Position numbers and translations under genes: made by a program
Shown: piece after piece, positions 28,658 to 37,509 of the stretch
Position numbering within the stretch: the first letter of the stretch is position 1
How the letters are laid out: the number at the start of each line of letters is the position of its first letter
Notes under the pieces: generated by a model
Seen by the model: the letters and a program-made list of their open reading frames with translations, nothing else
Told to the model about the DNA's origin: nothing
Database searches by the model: none
Source: Caballeronia sordidicola
GTDB lineage: Bacteria; Pseudomonadota; Gammaproteobacteria; Burkholderiales; Burkholderiaceae
NCBI RefSeq assembly: GCF_002220365.1
Contig: NZ_MTHB01000209.1
Location: 33,066 to 97,065 of the forward strand
Length of the DNA: 64,000 nucleotides
Direction of reading: 5' to 3'

Positions 28658-30877
28658 TCAATCGCCCTCGAGATCTCTTATTGTCTCCAGCAGGTCGCAG
28701 AGGCGATAGCCGATTTCAATGCTCAGGTTGCGCATCAGCTTCGCGTCAAGGCCCGGCATCGTCGTGCGCAAATGTGCGAGCGCGTCCTGCGATAACTCCA
28801 GCAAGACGGCCGGCGTATCGGCGACAAGCTTTACCAGGCGCTGGCGCTCCTGCATCGACGGTATTTCGCCAAGCGCCATGCCGGCCCGGTAACTGGCAGT
28901 GCGCAACGTCTTCTCGTCCTTTTCCCAGAGGGCGCTGAGCCGGCCTCGCGTCAGGAGTAACAAGCCACCACGCGGGCCCTCGCGTCCGATCACGATTTCG
29001 CCGGCAGCAAATGACCTGCGGGTCGCCAGGCTCAGCAGCAGCGCCCGCTCGTCATCGTTCATCTCCTGAGTAACGGGAAATGCCGCAAGGTCGATTTCCT
29101 GATCGCATTCCTGCACGGCCAACTTGTCGAGCAGTTCATCTTCAGCCTGCGATAGCGCGGCGTCCGTGCTATCGAATACGCGCAACTCGGCTTCCGGCTT
29201 CGTCAGCCCCCATTCCGCCAGAGACTTCCGGCGGCGCCCCTCGAAGTGGCGCGGTGCAAAAAGCAGGCGCCTGCCGGACCTGACCAGCAGTTCATCGAGT
29301 CGCTTCAACATCAATACGCCGCTACTGTCGAAATGGCTGATGCGTTTCAGGTTGAGCAACACCCAGTCGCTGCCGGATAATTCATCGCTTACCACTCGCT
29401 CGACTCTCTCCGCCGAGCCAAAGAAAAGCGGACCGTCAAGTTCGACGATAGCAATCCGGCGACCATGCTGACCAAGCGCTTCAACCGAAGCACGTGAGCG
29501 TCGCGTTCTGGAGCGAAGCTGCGTGGCGTGCTGTATGCGTCGAATCATCTGCGCATTCGAGCGATAGATGAACGCGATCAACGCGGCGGCGAAACCCACA
29601 CCGAGCGCAACCAGTACGCTCGCGAAGACGACTAGCACGGTCACGACGAACACCATCGCCAGGTTAACAAAAGTCTCCCGGCGGGTCGAAGAATGGCCGC
29701 CATAACCCACGGCGCGCAGCAGTTGATGTGTCCACTTGTCCATCGCCTCCGCGCTGGTCACGATCACAACGCCGGCCATGACAGAGAGCGGAATGTGGCC
29801 GACAACCTGGCTCAATCCATAGGACAGCGCCAGTAGAGCGCATGCGTACATCAGGTTGGTCACGCCGGTACGTCCTCCGCTTGCATGGACGATGCGGGTA
29901 ATGTTGGGCGATCCGCCGCTCGGCGCGCCGCCAAACAAGGCCGACGCGATGTTGGAGACGCCTTGCACGACCAGTTCGCGATTACTGTTGTGGCGAGCTC
30001 CGAAAAGTTGTTCAGTGCTCGAGATGCTCAGCAGGGACTGGATTGACGACACGAGTGCGATCGTGATGCCGGTTGCCAGTATCACCGCGGCGTGATTGTA
30101 AAAGTCCGCGGAGCTGACGAAGTTCAGGATGTCGGTCATGCGCAAGATCAGCGGTATGCCGGGCGGTAGCGCTCCGATCGTGGCGCCCAGGTCCTCATCT
30201 GGAACAAGCCGCAAGCACAGCATCTGAATTGCCGTCCCGGCAAAGAGGCCGATCAATGCCGCAGGAACAGGCCCGCTTCTCTTTTTTGCCAGGACAACGA
30301 ACGCACCGGACACGAGGGCGAATCCCAAAGCCCACCAGTTGATCAGCACCGTGCCGTTCAACGCCCGCAGCAGTTCTTCCGGCCCATCGATATCCAGGGC
30401 GCGGGGTAGTTGATTCAGGATGATCTGGATCGCAAACCCGTTGATGAAGCCCGCGAGAACCGGATACGGAACAAACTTGACGAGCAGGCCGAGGCGGGAA
30501 GCGCCCAGGATCGTCTGAACGATACCGGAAACCAGCAATGCGGTGCACGCTATCAGGATGGGCGCGACGCCCCCACTAGCATTGGCGGAAGCAAACGATG
30601 GATCCGTCGCCACGCTTGCGATCAACCCCAACAAAATCGCGGCATGCGTGGTTTTCGGTGAATTCATGTGCAACGGTGTCTTGCCCAGCAGCGCCGTGAC
30701 GATGGCCGCCACCACCGCCGCGACAAAGGCAGCCGATATGCCGGCAGTCACCCAGGCCGCACCCATGCTTTCGTACAGCACGGCGCCACAACTGAGAATG
30801 ATGGGAACGACGGTCAACGCACCGGCAAGGGCGCCGGTAGCGTCGCGGGTTATCGATCTGAGACGCGCTGATTTCAT
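28658..30877 (-). CDS. SulP anion transporter with STAS and C-terminal cyclic-nucleotide-binding-like domain
   Basis: A 739-residue inner-membrane protein. The N-terminal half has about 12 spans typical of SulP (VPYPVLAGFINGFAIQIILN, and GGAPSGGSPNITRIV near the anion site). A STAS domain spans about 470-570 (VELDGPLFFGSAERVE, and SHFDSSGVLML with the conserved Asp-Ser-Ser-Gly). The last 140 residues look like a cNMP-binding fold (RRSFAAGEIVIGREG ... GLLLLTRGRLSALW ... ALGEIPSM). SulP proteins take up sulfate, bicarbonate or dicarboxylates; the extra domain suggests gating by a nucleotide. The start at 30877 is the last of several Mets, with GAGG upstream; a start at 30892 is also possible. 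Confidence 0.85.
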   Translation of the reverse strand: MKSARLRSITRDATGALAGALTVVPIILSCGAVLYESMGAAWVTAGISAAFVAAVVAAIVTALLGKTPLHMNSPKTTHAAILLGLIASVATDPSFASANASGGVAPILIACTALLVSGIVQTILGASRLGLLVKFVPYPVLAGFINGFAIQIILNQLPRALDIDGPEELLRALNGTVLINWWALGFALVSGAFVVLAKKRSGPVPAALIGLFAGTAIQMLCLRLVPDEDLGATIGALPPGIPLILRMTDILNFVSSADFYNHAAVILATGITIALVSSIQSLLSISSTEQLFGARHNSNRELVVQGVSNIASALFGGAPSGGSPNITRIVHASGGRTGVTNLMYACALLALSYGLSQVVGHIPLSVMAGVVIVTSAEAMDKWTHQLLRAVGYGGHSSTRRETFVNLAMVFVVTVLVVFASVLVALGVGFAAALIAFIYRSNAQMIRRIQHATQLRSRTRRSRASVEALGQHGRRIAIVELDGPLFFGSAERVERVVSDELSGSDWVLLNLKRISHFDSSGVLMLKRLDELLVRSGRRLLFAPRHFEGRRRKSLAEWGLTKPEAELRVFDSTDAALSQAEDELLDKLAVQECDQEIDLAAFPVTQEMNDDERALLLSLATRRSFAAGEIVIGREGPRGGLLLLTRGRLSALWEKDEKTLRTASYRAGMALGEIPSMQERQRLVKLVADTPAVLLELSQDALAHLRTTMPGLDAKLMRNLSIEIGYRLCDLLETIRDLEGD

Positions 30878-31142
30878 ATTCACCAACCTCATGGCTAATG
30901 GAAGCCGTTTTCCGCTTTTTCGAACCGCTGGTCTGCGCGTGCAGATCGCAATCCGATACCAATTAGCACAAGACCATGCAATCTTCCGCTGACTCCGATT
31001 CCGGATACTGAGTGTGCCGCGACTCACCATCGCCGGCATAACAAGGCAGGTTCGGGCATGACTTTTTATAACGTACGCACGAGCATTAGCGTTGTCGCTA
31101 TGCCTTTAGGTCGCTACGCTCTTTTAACGTTGGAGAAATCGA

Positions 31143-31340
31143 ATGACTGATTACCACCACTTTCGTCGTCAGTGCATTCGCCACCGCCCTTGTCGCACTG
31201 ACGGTCACGACTGCGAGTGCACAGGATAAACCAATGGTTATATCCACGAGAGACCTGAAGATCACATCGAGGCCATTGCACCTATCAATGTGCACGATGG
31301 GCGCGTTGGTTTCTGCGGCGGATCAAACAATATGGAATGA
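31143..31340 (+). pseudogene. Decayed small secreted protein gene
   Basis: GGAG precedes ATG 31143, but one extra base after the second codon throws the frame. In the shifted frame a good signal peptide follows (TTTFVVSAFATALVALTVTTASAQDKP, segments 31151-31230). A second shift is needed to reach the polar tail ERPEDHIEAIAPINVHDG and FCGGSNNME that ends at TGA 31338. I read this as a frameshifted gene for a secreted protein of about 60-65 residues. No family is recognised. A sequencing error is possible for either shift. Confidence 0.35.
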
Positions 31341-31573
31341 GGAGTGCGATCTACTCGCACAGCAAGCACGATCATCGTCCAAAAGTAAATTGCCTGGCGT
31401 CGAGCCGAGGGGCCGTGCTGCCGCGCGAACGCAGCAGGCGCCGCTTTCGCTGGAATGTGCGGTCTTACTTGTCATCACGGGCGAACTGGTATCTCCCCGC
31501 GCACTGCGCGATTTCGCCGAACCGTTCGTGCTGCTGCGCAAGTCCTCCGGGCCGCAGAGCACGCTCGCTGAAG

Positions 31574-32323
31574 TCAGTCGTTTCGTGGCCGCTCAACCGC
31601 TGACAGGCTCCGGTCATGCGCCGGATCCGTGACTGGCGGAACACCGAGTTTGATCCCCCTTTCCGCCAGCATGACGATGAGTTCCGTACGGCGCCGCAAG
31701 TGGAAATGCGCAAGCAGGTGACTGACGTATTTCCGTACGGTAATGTCCTCGAGCCCCATTTTCAACGCAATTGCCTTGGAGGGAAGTCCGCGTACGAGCC
31801 ACGCCAATGTTTCAAACTCTCGTGGAGTAAGTCCCAATTCGGATGCGGTGCTAATTTCCGAACTCACGCTCGATTTCGCTATCCCAGGTCCATTTGCCGG
31901 CGCCTCGTCCGTGCCCATGTCACGCCTGAGCCTCGCAATGCTGACGGCGGGCAGGAACACGCCCCCGGCAAGCACTGCGCTTATGGCTGCATGAAGCGCC
32001 TCGGGAGGCGACGATTTGGGCACGTATCCCATGGCGCGAAGTTCGATGCATCGACTGATGGTTTCCACGCTCTCGTCGGCCGATATCACGATCACCGGCA
32101 ACGACGGTCGCGACTCCCTCAATTCGGCAAGCGCGCTGCAGCCGTGACCATCGGGAAGATCAAGATCGAGAAAAACGATGTTCAGGAGTTCGCCAAGCGC
32201 ACGACTCATGCCTTGCGACAACGTACTCGCGTGCAACAACTCGATGCTCGGAAAGAGCTCTCTTAGCAGCAGCGCCAATCCGGCTCTGAACAGTTCGTGA
32301 TCATCGACGATCAGTACGCGCAT
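31574..32323 (-). CDS. NarL/FixJ-type response regulator (REC-LuxR)
   Basis: A 249-residue regulator. The receiver domain (1-120) has the acidic pair in LIVDDHE, phospho-acceptor Asp53 in VFLDLDLPDG and the Lys in VPKSSPPEA. A linker of about 50 residues leads to a LuxR HTH (about 175-235: LTPREFETLAWLVRGLPSKA, then DITVRKYVSHLL). The start at 32323 has GGGAG upstream. No histidine kinase is adjacent. It is on the same strand as the SulP gene but 700 bases away, so a link is only suggested. Confidence 0.88.
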   Translation of the reverse strand: MRVLIVDDHELFRAGLALLLRELFPSIELLHASTLSQGMSRALGELLNIVFLDLDLPDGHGCSALAELRESRPSLPVIVISADESVETISRCIELRAMGYVPKSSPPEALHAAISAVLAGGVFLPAVSIARLRRDMGTDEAPANGPGIAKSSVSSEISTASELGLTPREFETLAWLVRGLPSKAIALKMGLEDITVRKYVSHLLAHFHLRRRTELIVMLAERGIKLGVPPVTDPAHDRSLSAVERPRND

Positions 32324-32529
32324 TTCACGTCTCCCAGGAACACCTTCGGGGCGAGCTGCAATTATCCATTTGAATACTACACGCACTACTCCCCTGTCGC
32401 GGACATAGTGACTTGATCAGACGAATGGATCGGGGTCGAGCGCAGTAATTGCCGGGCATTTCTGGCCGCCTGTTGACTCGTCGCCGGACGAGACAAGCCT
32501 GGCCACTTGTCTGCAGAATCGGCGTGGAG

Positions 32530-33441
32530 TTACCCAGCCGCGGATTGGGCGTTGAGGCCTGCCAGCGTGTCGCCAATGCAATCCAGCAACGCGACCGTCA
32601 TCGAACTCCCCGGTGTCTCCTGCAGCGTCGCCAAACCTATTTCAAACGGCAGCGCGGGTTCGAACGGCTTGATAGCGAATCCTTCCGATGGACAGCACGC
32701 CGCTAGCACCTGGGTGACGATCGTCACGCCCATGCCTCGCGCAACCATGGCGCAGGCCACACCGACCGAATGGACTTCCGCCAGTACACGCGGCGTGATG
32801 TGGGCGCGGCGAAAAGCCATATCGACCTCGCGCCTGTGCAGGCTTTGCCGCCCGAGCAAGATCAGCGGCACGAGTTCGAGATCCAGCGCGCTGATCTTGT
32901 CGAGCGCGGCCAGCGGATGATCGATGGGTACAACGCAGGCAGACTGCGAAGGAAACACGCGATGAACCCGCAAACCGGGCAGGCCCTCCGGCATCTGGAC
33001 GAACGCCAGATCGACTTCCCGGCTCAAGAGGGCGCGCGCGCCTTGTCCATAAGTGCCTGACAAGACCTCAAGCACGGCATCCTCGTGCGCCTTGCAGAAC
33101 ATTTCCATAATTTGCGGCATGACGTGCTGGGCGAACGTGTTGGGCACCATTGCGCGAACCAGTTTTCGTTGCATTCCGCCAAGCCGCAGTTGCTGCGCGT
33201 GACGCCGCAAGCAATGCGAGCCATCGAGCAGGATCTTCACTTCATCGACTAAAGCGGCACCCTCGCGCGTCAGGGTAAGCCTGCCTTGTTCCCGTACAAA
33301 AAGTCTGAGCCCGAGGTCTTCTTCCAGTTGAGCCAGCAGCCTGCTGACAACCGATTGTGAGATTTCCAGCCGCTGAGCCGCGGCGGTAGTGGTTCCGAGG
33401 CTTGCCACCGCTTCGAACGCTTCGATCTGTTTGAGGTTCAT
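32530..33441 (-). CDS. LysR family regulator of the divergent peptide-type ABC operon
   Basis: A 303-residue LysR protein. The HTH is at residues 2-60 (LKQIEAFEAVASLGTTTAAA, SQSVVSRLLAQLEEDLG) and the effector domain at about 90-295. The sequence resembles NocR/OccR/Nac-like regulators that respond to amino acids or opines. It is divergent from the ABC operon; the 175-base gap carries an inverted repeat next to its own start. ATG 33441 has AAGG almost touching it; a GTG at 33453 is an alternative start. Confidence 0.85.
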   Translation of the reverse strand: MNLKQIEAFEAVASLGTTTAAAQRLEISQSVVSRLLAQLEEDLGLRLFVREQGRLTLTREGAALVDEVKILLDGSHCLRRHAQQLRLGGMQRKLVRAMVPNTFAQHVMPQIMEMFCKAHEDAVLEVLSGTYGQGARALLSREVDLAFVQMPEGLPGLRVHRVFPSQSACVVPIDHPLAALDKISALDLELVPLILLGRQSLHRREVDMAFRRAHITPRVLAEVHSVGVACAMVARGMGVTIVTQVLAACCPSEGFAIKPFEPALPFEIGLATLQETPGSSMTVALLDCIGDTLAGLNAQSAAG

Positions 33442-33459
33442 CCTTGCTCGCACATAAGG

Positions 33460-33478
33460 CTATGCAGATTCAGCATAG
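33460..33478. promoter_or_regulatory. Candidate LysR operator
   Basis: CTATGC (33460-33465) and GCATAG (33473-33478) form a perfect dyad with a 7-base centre, which contains a T-N11-A pattern. It lies 19 bases before the LysR start, where LysR autoregulatory sites are found. Confidence 0.55.
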
Positions 33479-33616
33479 TGTTGCATCCAAAAATTGTCGG
33501 CCTAATTATCGCGAAACTGAACGAGATTTGCCGGGGCCTTTCGGCGGCCTGAAACGCTTCTATCGCCCGGCAAGGTCGCAGGGTTCGTAAAACTTAACGC
33601 TCGAGGTTGTTACGCA

Positions 33617-34588
33617 ATGATCGGTTTCATCATCCATCGGTTTGTACAGAGTGCCGGCATCCTGATGCTGACCTCGGTGCTCGTTTTCTGCGGGGTGTTC
33701 GCTATTGGCGACCCAATCCAGATTCTCGTGCCCGCCGACGCCAGCCCGGCCGACATAGCGCAGGCAGTGCACTCGCTGGGTCTGGACCAGCCGATGTGGA
33801 AGCAATACTTGCTGTTTGTAGAACACGCGCTGCATGGCGATCTTGGCCGGTCGTTCGTGTTCAACCAGCCATCGATCCAGCTGATCATGCAACGCCTGCC
33901 GGCCACGCTCGAACTGGCAGTCGTGGCGCTCGTCATGGCGTTGCTGATTGGGCTGCCACTTGGACTGCTGGCCGGCATGAAGGCCAACTCGCCGGTCGAC
34001 CGCGTAATCATGGGCAGCTCGATCCTCGGCTTTAGCCTGCCGAACTTCTGGCAGGGCATCATGCTCGTGCTGATCTTTTCGGTGACACTGGGCTGGCTGC
34101 CCTCGGCAGGTCGAGGGCATCTTGGCACCCTGCTCGGCATCCATACGAGCCTCGCGACGCGCGATGGACTGATCCACCTGATCCTGCCGGCGCTGAATCT
34201 CTCACTGTTCAAGATGTCGCTCGTGACCCGGTTGACCCGCGCCGGAGTCCGGGAAACGTTGCCCCTCGATTATGTGAAATTTGCCCGCGCCAAGGGTTTG
34301 CGCGAGCGCCGGATCATTTTTGTCCACGTGCTGAAGAACATCATGATCCCGATCGTCACGGTGGTCGGCATGGAGTTCGGCTCGCTGATCGCGTTCGCTA
34401 CGGTGACTGAAACCATCTTCGCGTGGCCGGGCGTGGGCAAGCTGATCATCGACAGCATCATGCGGCTCGATCGTCCCGTGGTCGTGGCGTATCTGCTGAT
34501 CGTGGTCGCCATGTTCACGCTGCTGAACCTGCTGGTCGACATCATCTATTCGCTGCTCGATCCGCGCGTGCGTCTGGGAGGTGCCTGA
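33617..34588 (+). CDS. Peptide-type ABC transporter permease 1 (DppB/GsiC-like)
   Basis: A 323-residue inner-membrane permease. A first span (about 9-29), a periplasmic loop with the family's HSLGLDQPMWKQY and GDLGRSF segments, then five spans. The EAA loop is YVKFARAKGLRERRIIFVHV, as in DppB/OppB/GsiC. It is the first gene of a six-gene unit and starts 175 bases from the divergent LysR gene. The next permease starts one base after its stop. Confidence 0.9.
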   Translation: MIGFIIHRFVQSAGILMLTSVLVFCGVFAIGDPIQILVPADASPADIAQAVHSLGLDQPMWKQYLLFVEHALHGDLGRSFVFNQPSIQLIMQRLPATLELAVVALVMALLIGLPLGLLAGMKANSPVDRVIMGSSILGFSLPNFWQGIMLVLIFSVTLGWLPSAGRGHLGTLLGIHTSLATRDGLIHLILPALNLSLFKMSLVTRLTRAGVRETLPLDYVKFARAKGLRERRIIFVHVLKNIMIPIVTVVGMEFGSLIAFATVTETIFAWPGVGKLIIDSIMRLDRPVVVAYLLIVVAMFTLLNLLVDIIYSLLDPRVRLGGA

Positions 34589-34589
34589 C

Positions 34590-35504
34590 ATGAGCACGCT
34601 TTCGAACATCCTGCCGCGCTGGACCACCAACCGCGACACACGCACGGGACAGGCATTGCGCGGCATGTTCGGCCGCCCCGCCGTTGCGCTCGCGTCGCTA
34701 ACCTGCATTGTGCTGATCATCGTGGCGATCCTTGCGCCATGGCTCGCACCGCAGAATCCGTACGACCTCGCGCAGCTGAATATTGTCGATGGCAGGCTGC
34801 CTCCCGGCGCACGCGGCCACCTTGGACATCTCTTCCTGCTAGGCAGCGACGCGCTCGGCCGCGACATGTTCGCCGCCATGATGTTTGGCCTTCGCACCAG
34901 TCTTGGCGTCGGGATCTCGAGCGGCGCGTTTGCCTTGATCGTTGGCACGACGCTCGGCCTGGTGGCCGCGTATTTCGGCGGCTGGATCGACACGCTGATC
35001 ATGCGCACGGTCGACCTCATGCTCGGCTTCCCGACCATCCTCGTGGCCTTGATGACGCTCGCCATTCTCGGCCAGGGCGTGAGCAAGGTGATCCTGGCGC
35101 TCGTGATCGTGCAATGGGCGTACTTCGCCCGCACGGTGCGCGCGGTCGCGGCCGTCGAAAGCAAGAAGGAGTACATGGAGGCGGCGTTGTGCCTCGGTTT
35201 CAGTCATCGGCGTGCACTCTTTAGCCAGTTGCTGCCCAACTGCCTGGCGCCTGTCATTGTGATTGCGATGGTGCAGGTGGCAGCCGCCATCTCCGCTGAA
35301 GCAACGTTGAGCTTTCTCGGGATCGGCTTGCCCGTGACGCAACCCTCTCTCGGCTTGCTGATTGCGAACGGCTACCAGCAGTTGCTTGCCGGCTTCTATT
35401 GGATCAGCGTGTTCCCCGGCGTGCTGCTGGTCATGCTCGTCTTCAGCATGAACATGGTCGGCGACGGCTTGCGCGAGGCGCTCAATCCGCGCCTTCAGAA
35501 ATAG
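34590..35504 (+). CDS. Peptide-type ABC transporter permease 2 (DppC/GsiD-like)
   Basis: A 304-residue permease. GGGAGG lies 8 bases before ATG 34590, which favours it over the GTG at 34581. Family features are the N-terminal span, LLGSDALGRDMFAAMMFGLR (DppC signature), the EAA loop EYMEAALCLGFSHRRALFSQ and the terminal FLGIGLPVTQPSLGLLI. It pairs with permease 1 as the transmembrane channel. Confidence 0.9.
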   Translation: MSTLSNILPRWTTNRDTRTGQALRGMFGRPAVALASLTCIVLIIVAILAPWLAPQNPYDLAQLNIVDGRLPPGARGHLGHLFLLGSDALGRDMFAAMMFGLRTSLGVGISSGAFALIVGTTLGLVAAYFGGWIDTLIMRTVDLMLGFPTILVALMTLAILGQGVSKVILALVIVQWAYFARTVRAVAAVESKKEYMEAALCLGFSHRRALFSQLLPNCLAPVIVIAMVQVAAAISAEATLSFLGIGLPVTQPSLGLLIANGYQQLLAGFYWISVFPGVLLVMLVFSMNMVGDGLREALNPRLQK

Positions 35505-35512
35505 GAAACCTC

Positions 35513-36499
35513 ATGTCTCCAGCTATTCCAACTTTATCGGTCGAGAAGTTGCAGACCCATTTCTTCACGGCGGCCGGCGTTGCAAAAGCGGTTGACGACG
35601 TGAGCTTCGATGTCTATCCCGGCGAGATCGTCGGCCTTGTCGGCGAGTCGGGTTCGGGGAAATCAATCACCGGTTTTTCGATCCTCGGTTTGATCGACGC
35701 GCCGGGACGCATTGTCGGTGGACGTGTTCTGTTCAAGGGTGTGGACCTGACGAGCTATGGCCGGGAAGCGCTGCGGCAACTACGGGGAAATCGCATCGCA
35801 ATGATTTTCCAGGATCCGATGATGACGCTGAATCCCGTTCTTCGCATTGATACGCAGATGATTGAAACCGTGCGCGCTCACGCGTCGGTGTCGAAACAAG
35901 CCGCTCGCGAACAGGCGCGCGAGGCGCTCGCGACGGTCGGCATTCCCGCGCCCGATGAACGGCTCAAGGCGTATCCGCATCAGTTGTCGGGCGGCATGCG
36001 GCAGCGCGTGGCGATCGCGATCGCAATGCTGCACAAGCCGGACCTGATCATTGCGGACGAGCCCACGACCGCGCTCGACGTCACGATCCAGGCGCAGATC
36101 CTGGCGCAAATGCAGAAGCTGTGCGCGCGCTCGAACACGGCGATGGTCTGGGTCAGCCACGATCTAGCGGTGGTGGCGGGTCTTGCCGATCGCATCTGCG
36201 TAATGTACGCGGGACGCGTGGTCGAAACGGGTGACGTGGATACGATCCTGAAACATCCGCAGCATCCGTACACGATCGGACTGCTGGGTTCGGTGCCCGA
36301 GAACGTGGCGCGCGGCGAGCCGCTGATGCAGGTCCCAGGCGTCGCCCCTTCGGCGCTTGCGTTGCCCGCCGGTTGCGCCTTCTCACCGCGATGCACGCAT
36401 GCCACCGACACATGCAGGACGCAAAAACCGCCGGTGTTCAGAGCGGGCGAGAGCCATCTCCACCGATGTTTCCATCCCGTTGAGCGAGTTGCAGCATGA
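35513..36499 (+). CDS. Peptide-type ABC transporter ATP-binding protein 1 (DppD-like)
   Basis: A 328-residue ATPase. Walker A GESGSGKS, Q-loop in MIFQDPMMTLNP, signature LSGGMRQR, Walker B LIIADEPTTALD and H-loop WVSHDLAV are all intact. The C-terminal extension with cysteines (CAFSPRCTHATDTC) is the Opp/Dpp C-terminal domain, which can hold an iron-sulfur cluster in relatives. AGGAAA precedes the ATG; its stop overlaps the next ATPase gene by 4 bases. Confidence 0.91.
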   Translation: MSPAIPTLSVEKLQTHFFTAAGVAKAVDDVSFDVYPGEIVGLVGESGSGKSITGFSILGLIDAPGRIVGGRVLFKGVDLTSYGREALRQLRGNRIAMIFQDPMMTLNPVLRIDTQMIETVRAHASVSKQAAREQAREALATVGIPAPDERLKAYPHQLSGGMRQRVAIAIAMLHKPDLIIADEPTTALDVTIQAQILAQMQKLCARSNTAMVWVSHDLAVVAGLADRICVMYAGRVVETGDVDTILKHPQHPYTIGLLGSVPENVARGEPLMQVPGVAPSALALPAGCAFSPRCTHATDTCRTQKPPVFRAGESHLHRCFHPVERVAA

Positions 36500-37509
36500 G
36501 CACGCAAGTTCTTATCAAGGCCGACAAGGTGTCGCGCCGTTTCGTGAAGCGTTCGAGTTATGCGGAGCGCATTGCGCAGATGCTGGGCGCCAAGCCCGTG
36601 TCGCATACGGTCCACGCTGTGGACACCGTGAACCTCGAGATCCATCGCGGAGAAGTGGTCGGGCTCGTCGGTGAGTCCGGCTGCGGCAAGTCGACCTTCG
36701 GCCGCATGCTGGCGGGCGTGGTGCCGCCTTCGTCAGGAACCATTCACGTTACCGATGCAAATGGCGCCGGCACGACGGTGCTCGGCTCGCGCGGAAGGCT
36801 TGCGCACCGGCTCGGAACGCAAATGATCTTTCAGGACCCGATGTCATCGCTTAATCCACGCAAACGGGTGCGGGAAATTATCGGCGAGGCGCCACTCGTG
36901 CATGGCATGGTGAAGCGGCGCGACCTGGATGATTACGTTGTCGATGTGATGGAGCGGGTTGGATTGAATCCAGATGTGAGACAGCGCTATCCACATCAGT
37001 TTTCCGGTGGGCAGCGACAGCGCATCAGCATCGGTCGAGCCTTGGCGGTGAAGCCCGATTTCCTGATCTGCGACGAATCGATTGCGGCGCTCGACGTGTC
37101 GATCCAGGCCCAGATCATCAATCTGTTCATGCGGCTGCGCGCTGATCTTGGGCTGACATACCTCTTTATCAGCCATGATCTCGGTGTGGTTGAACATATC
37201 AGTGATCGGGTCGCGATCATGTATCTGGGGCGGATCGTGGAGACCGCATCTACGGCTGATCTGTTCGCCAGGCCGCTGCATCCGTACACGGTCGCGCTGC
37301 TCGATCAGGTGCCACGCTTATCGAACAGGAAGCGCGCCTATGAATCCATCAAGGGCGAGATTCCGTCTCCGCTTGCGCCTCCAAAAGGGTGCCATTTTCA
37401 CCCGCGCTGTCCACACGCGATGCCGCGCTGCAGTGTCGAGCATCCGGAATTGACGGAAGCGACGAGTAATCACTGGGTCGCCTGTCATCTGTTCACGGAG
37501 GCACAATGA
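36496..37509 (+). CDS. Peptide-type ABC transporter ATP-binding protein 2 (DppF-like)
   Basis: A 337-residue ATPase. Walker A GESGCGKS, Q-loop in MIFQDPMSSLNPRKRV, signature FSGGQRQR, Walker B LICDESIAALD (Ser where most have Pro) and H-loop FISHDLGV. The C-terminal CHFHPRCPHAMPRC motif is as in DppF. ATGA overlaps join it to the genes on both sides. Together with ATPase 1 it forms the heterodimer that powers the two permeases. Confidence 0.9.
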   Translation: MSTQVLIKADKVSRRFVKRSSYAERIAQMLGAKPVSHTVHAVDTVNLEIHRGEVVGLVGESGCGKSTFGRMLAGVVPPSSGTIHVTDANGAGTTVLGSRGRLAHRLGTQMIFQDPMSSLNPRKRVREIIGEAPLVHGMVKRRDLDDYVVDVMERVGLNPDVRQRYPHQFSGGQRQRISIGRALAVKPDFLICDESIAALDVSIQAQIINLFMRLRADLGLTYLFISHDLGVVEHISDRVAIMYLGRIVETASTADLFARPLHPYTVALLDQVPRLSNRKRAYESIKGEIPSPLAPPKGCHFHPRCPHAMPRCSVEHPELTEATSNHWVACHLFTEAQ

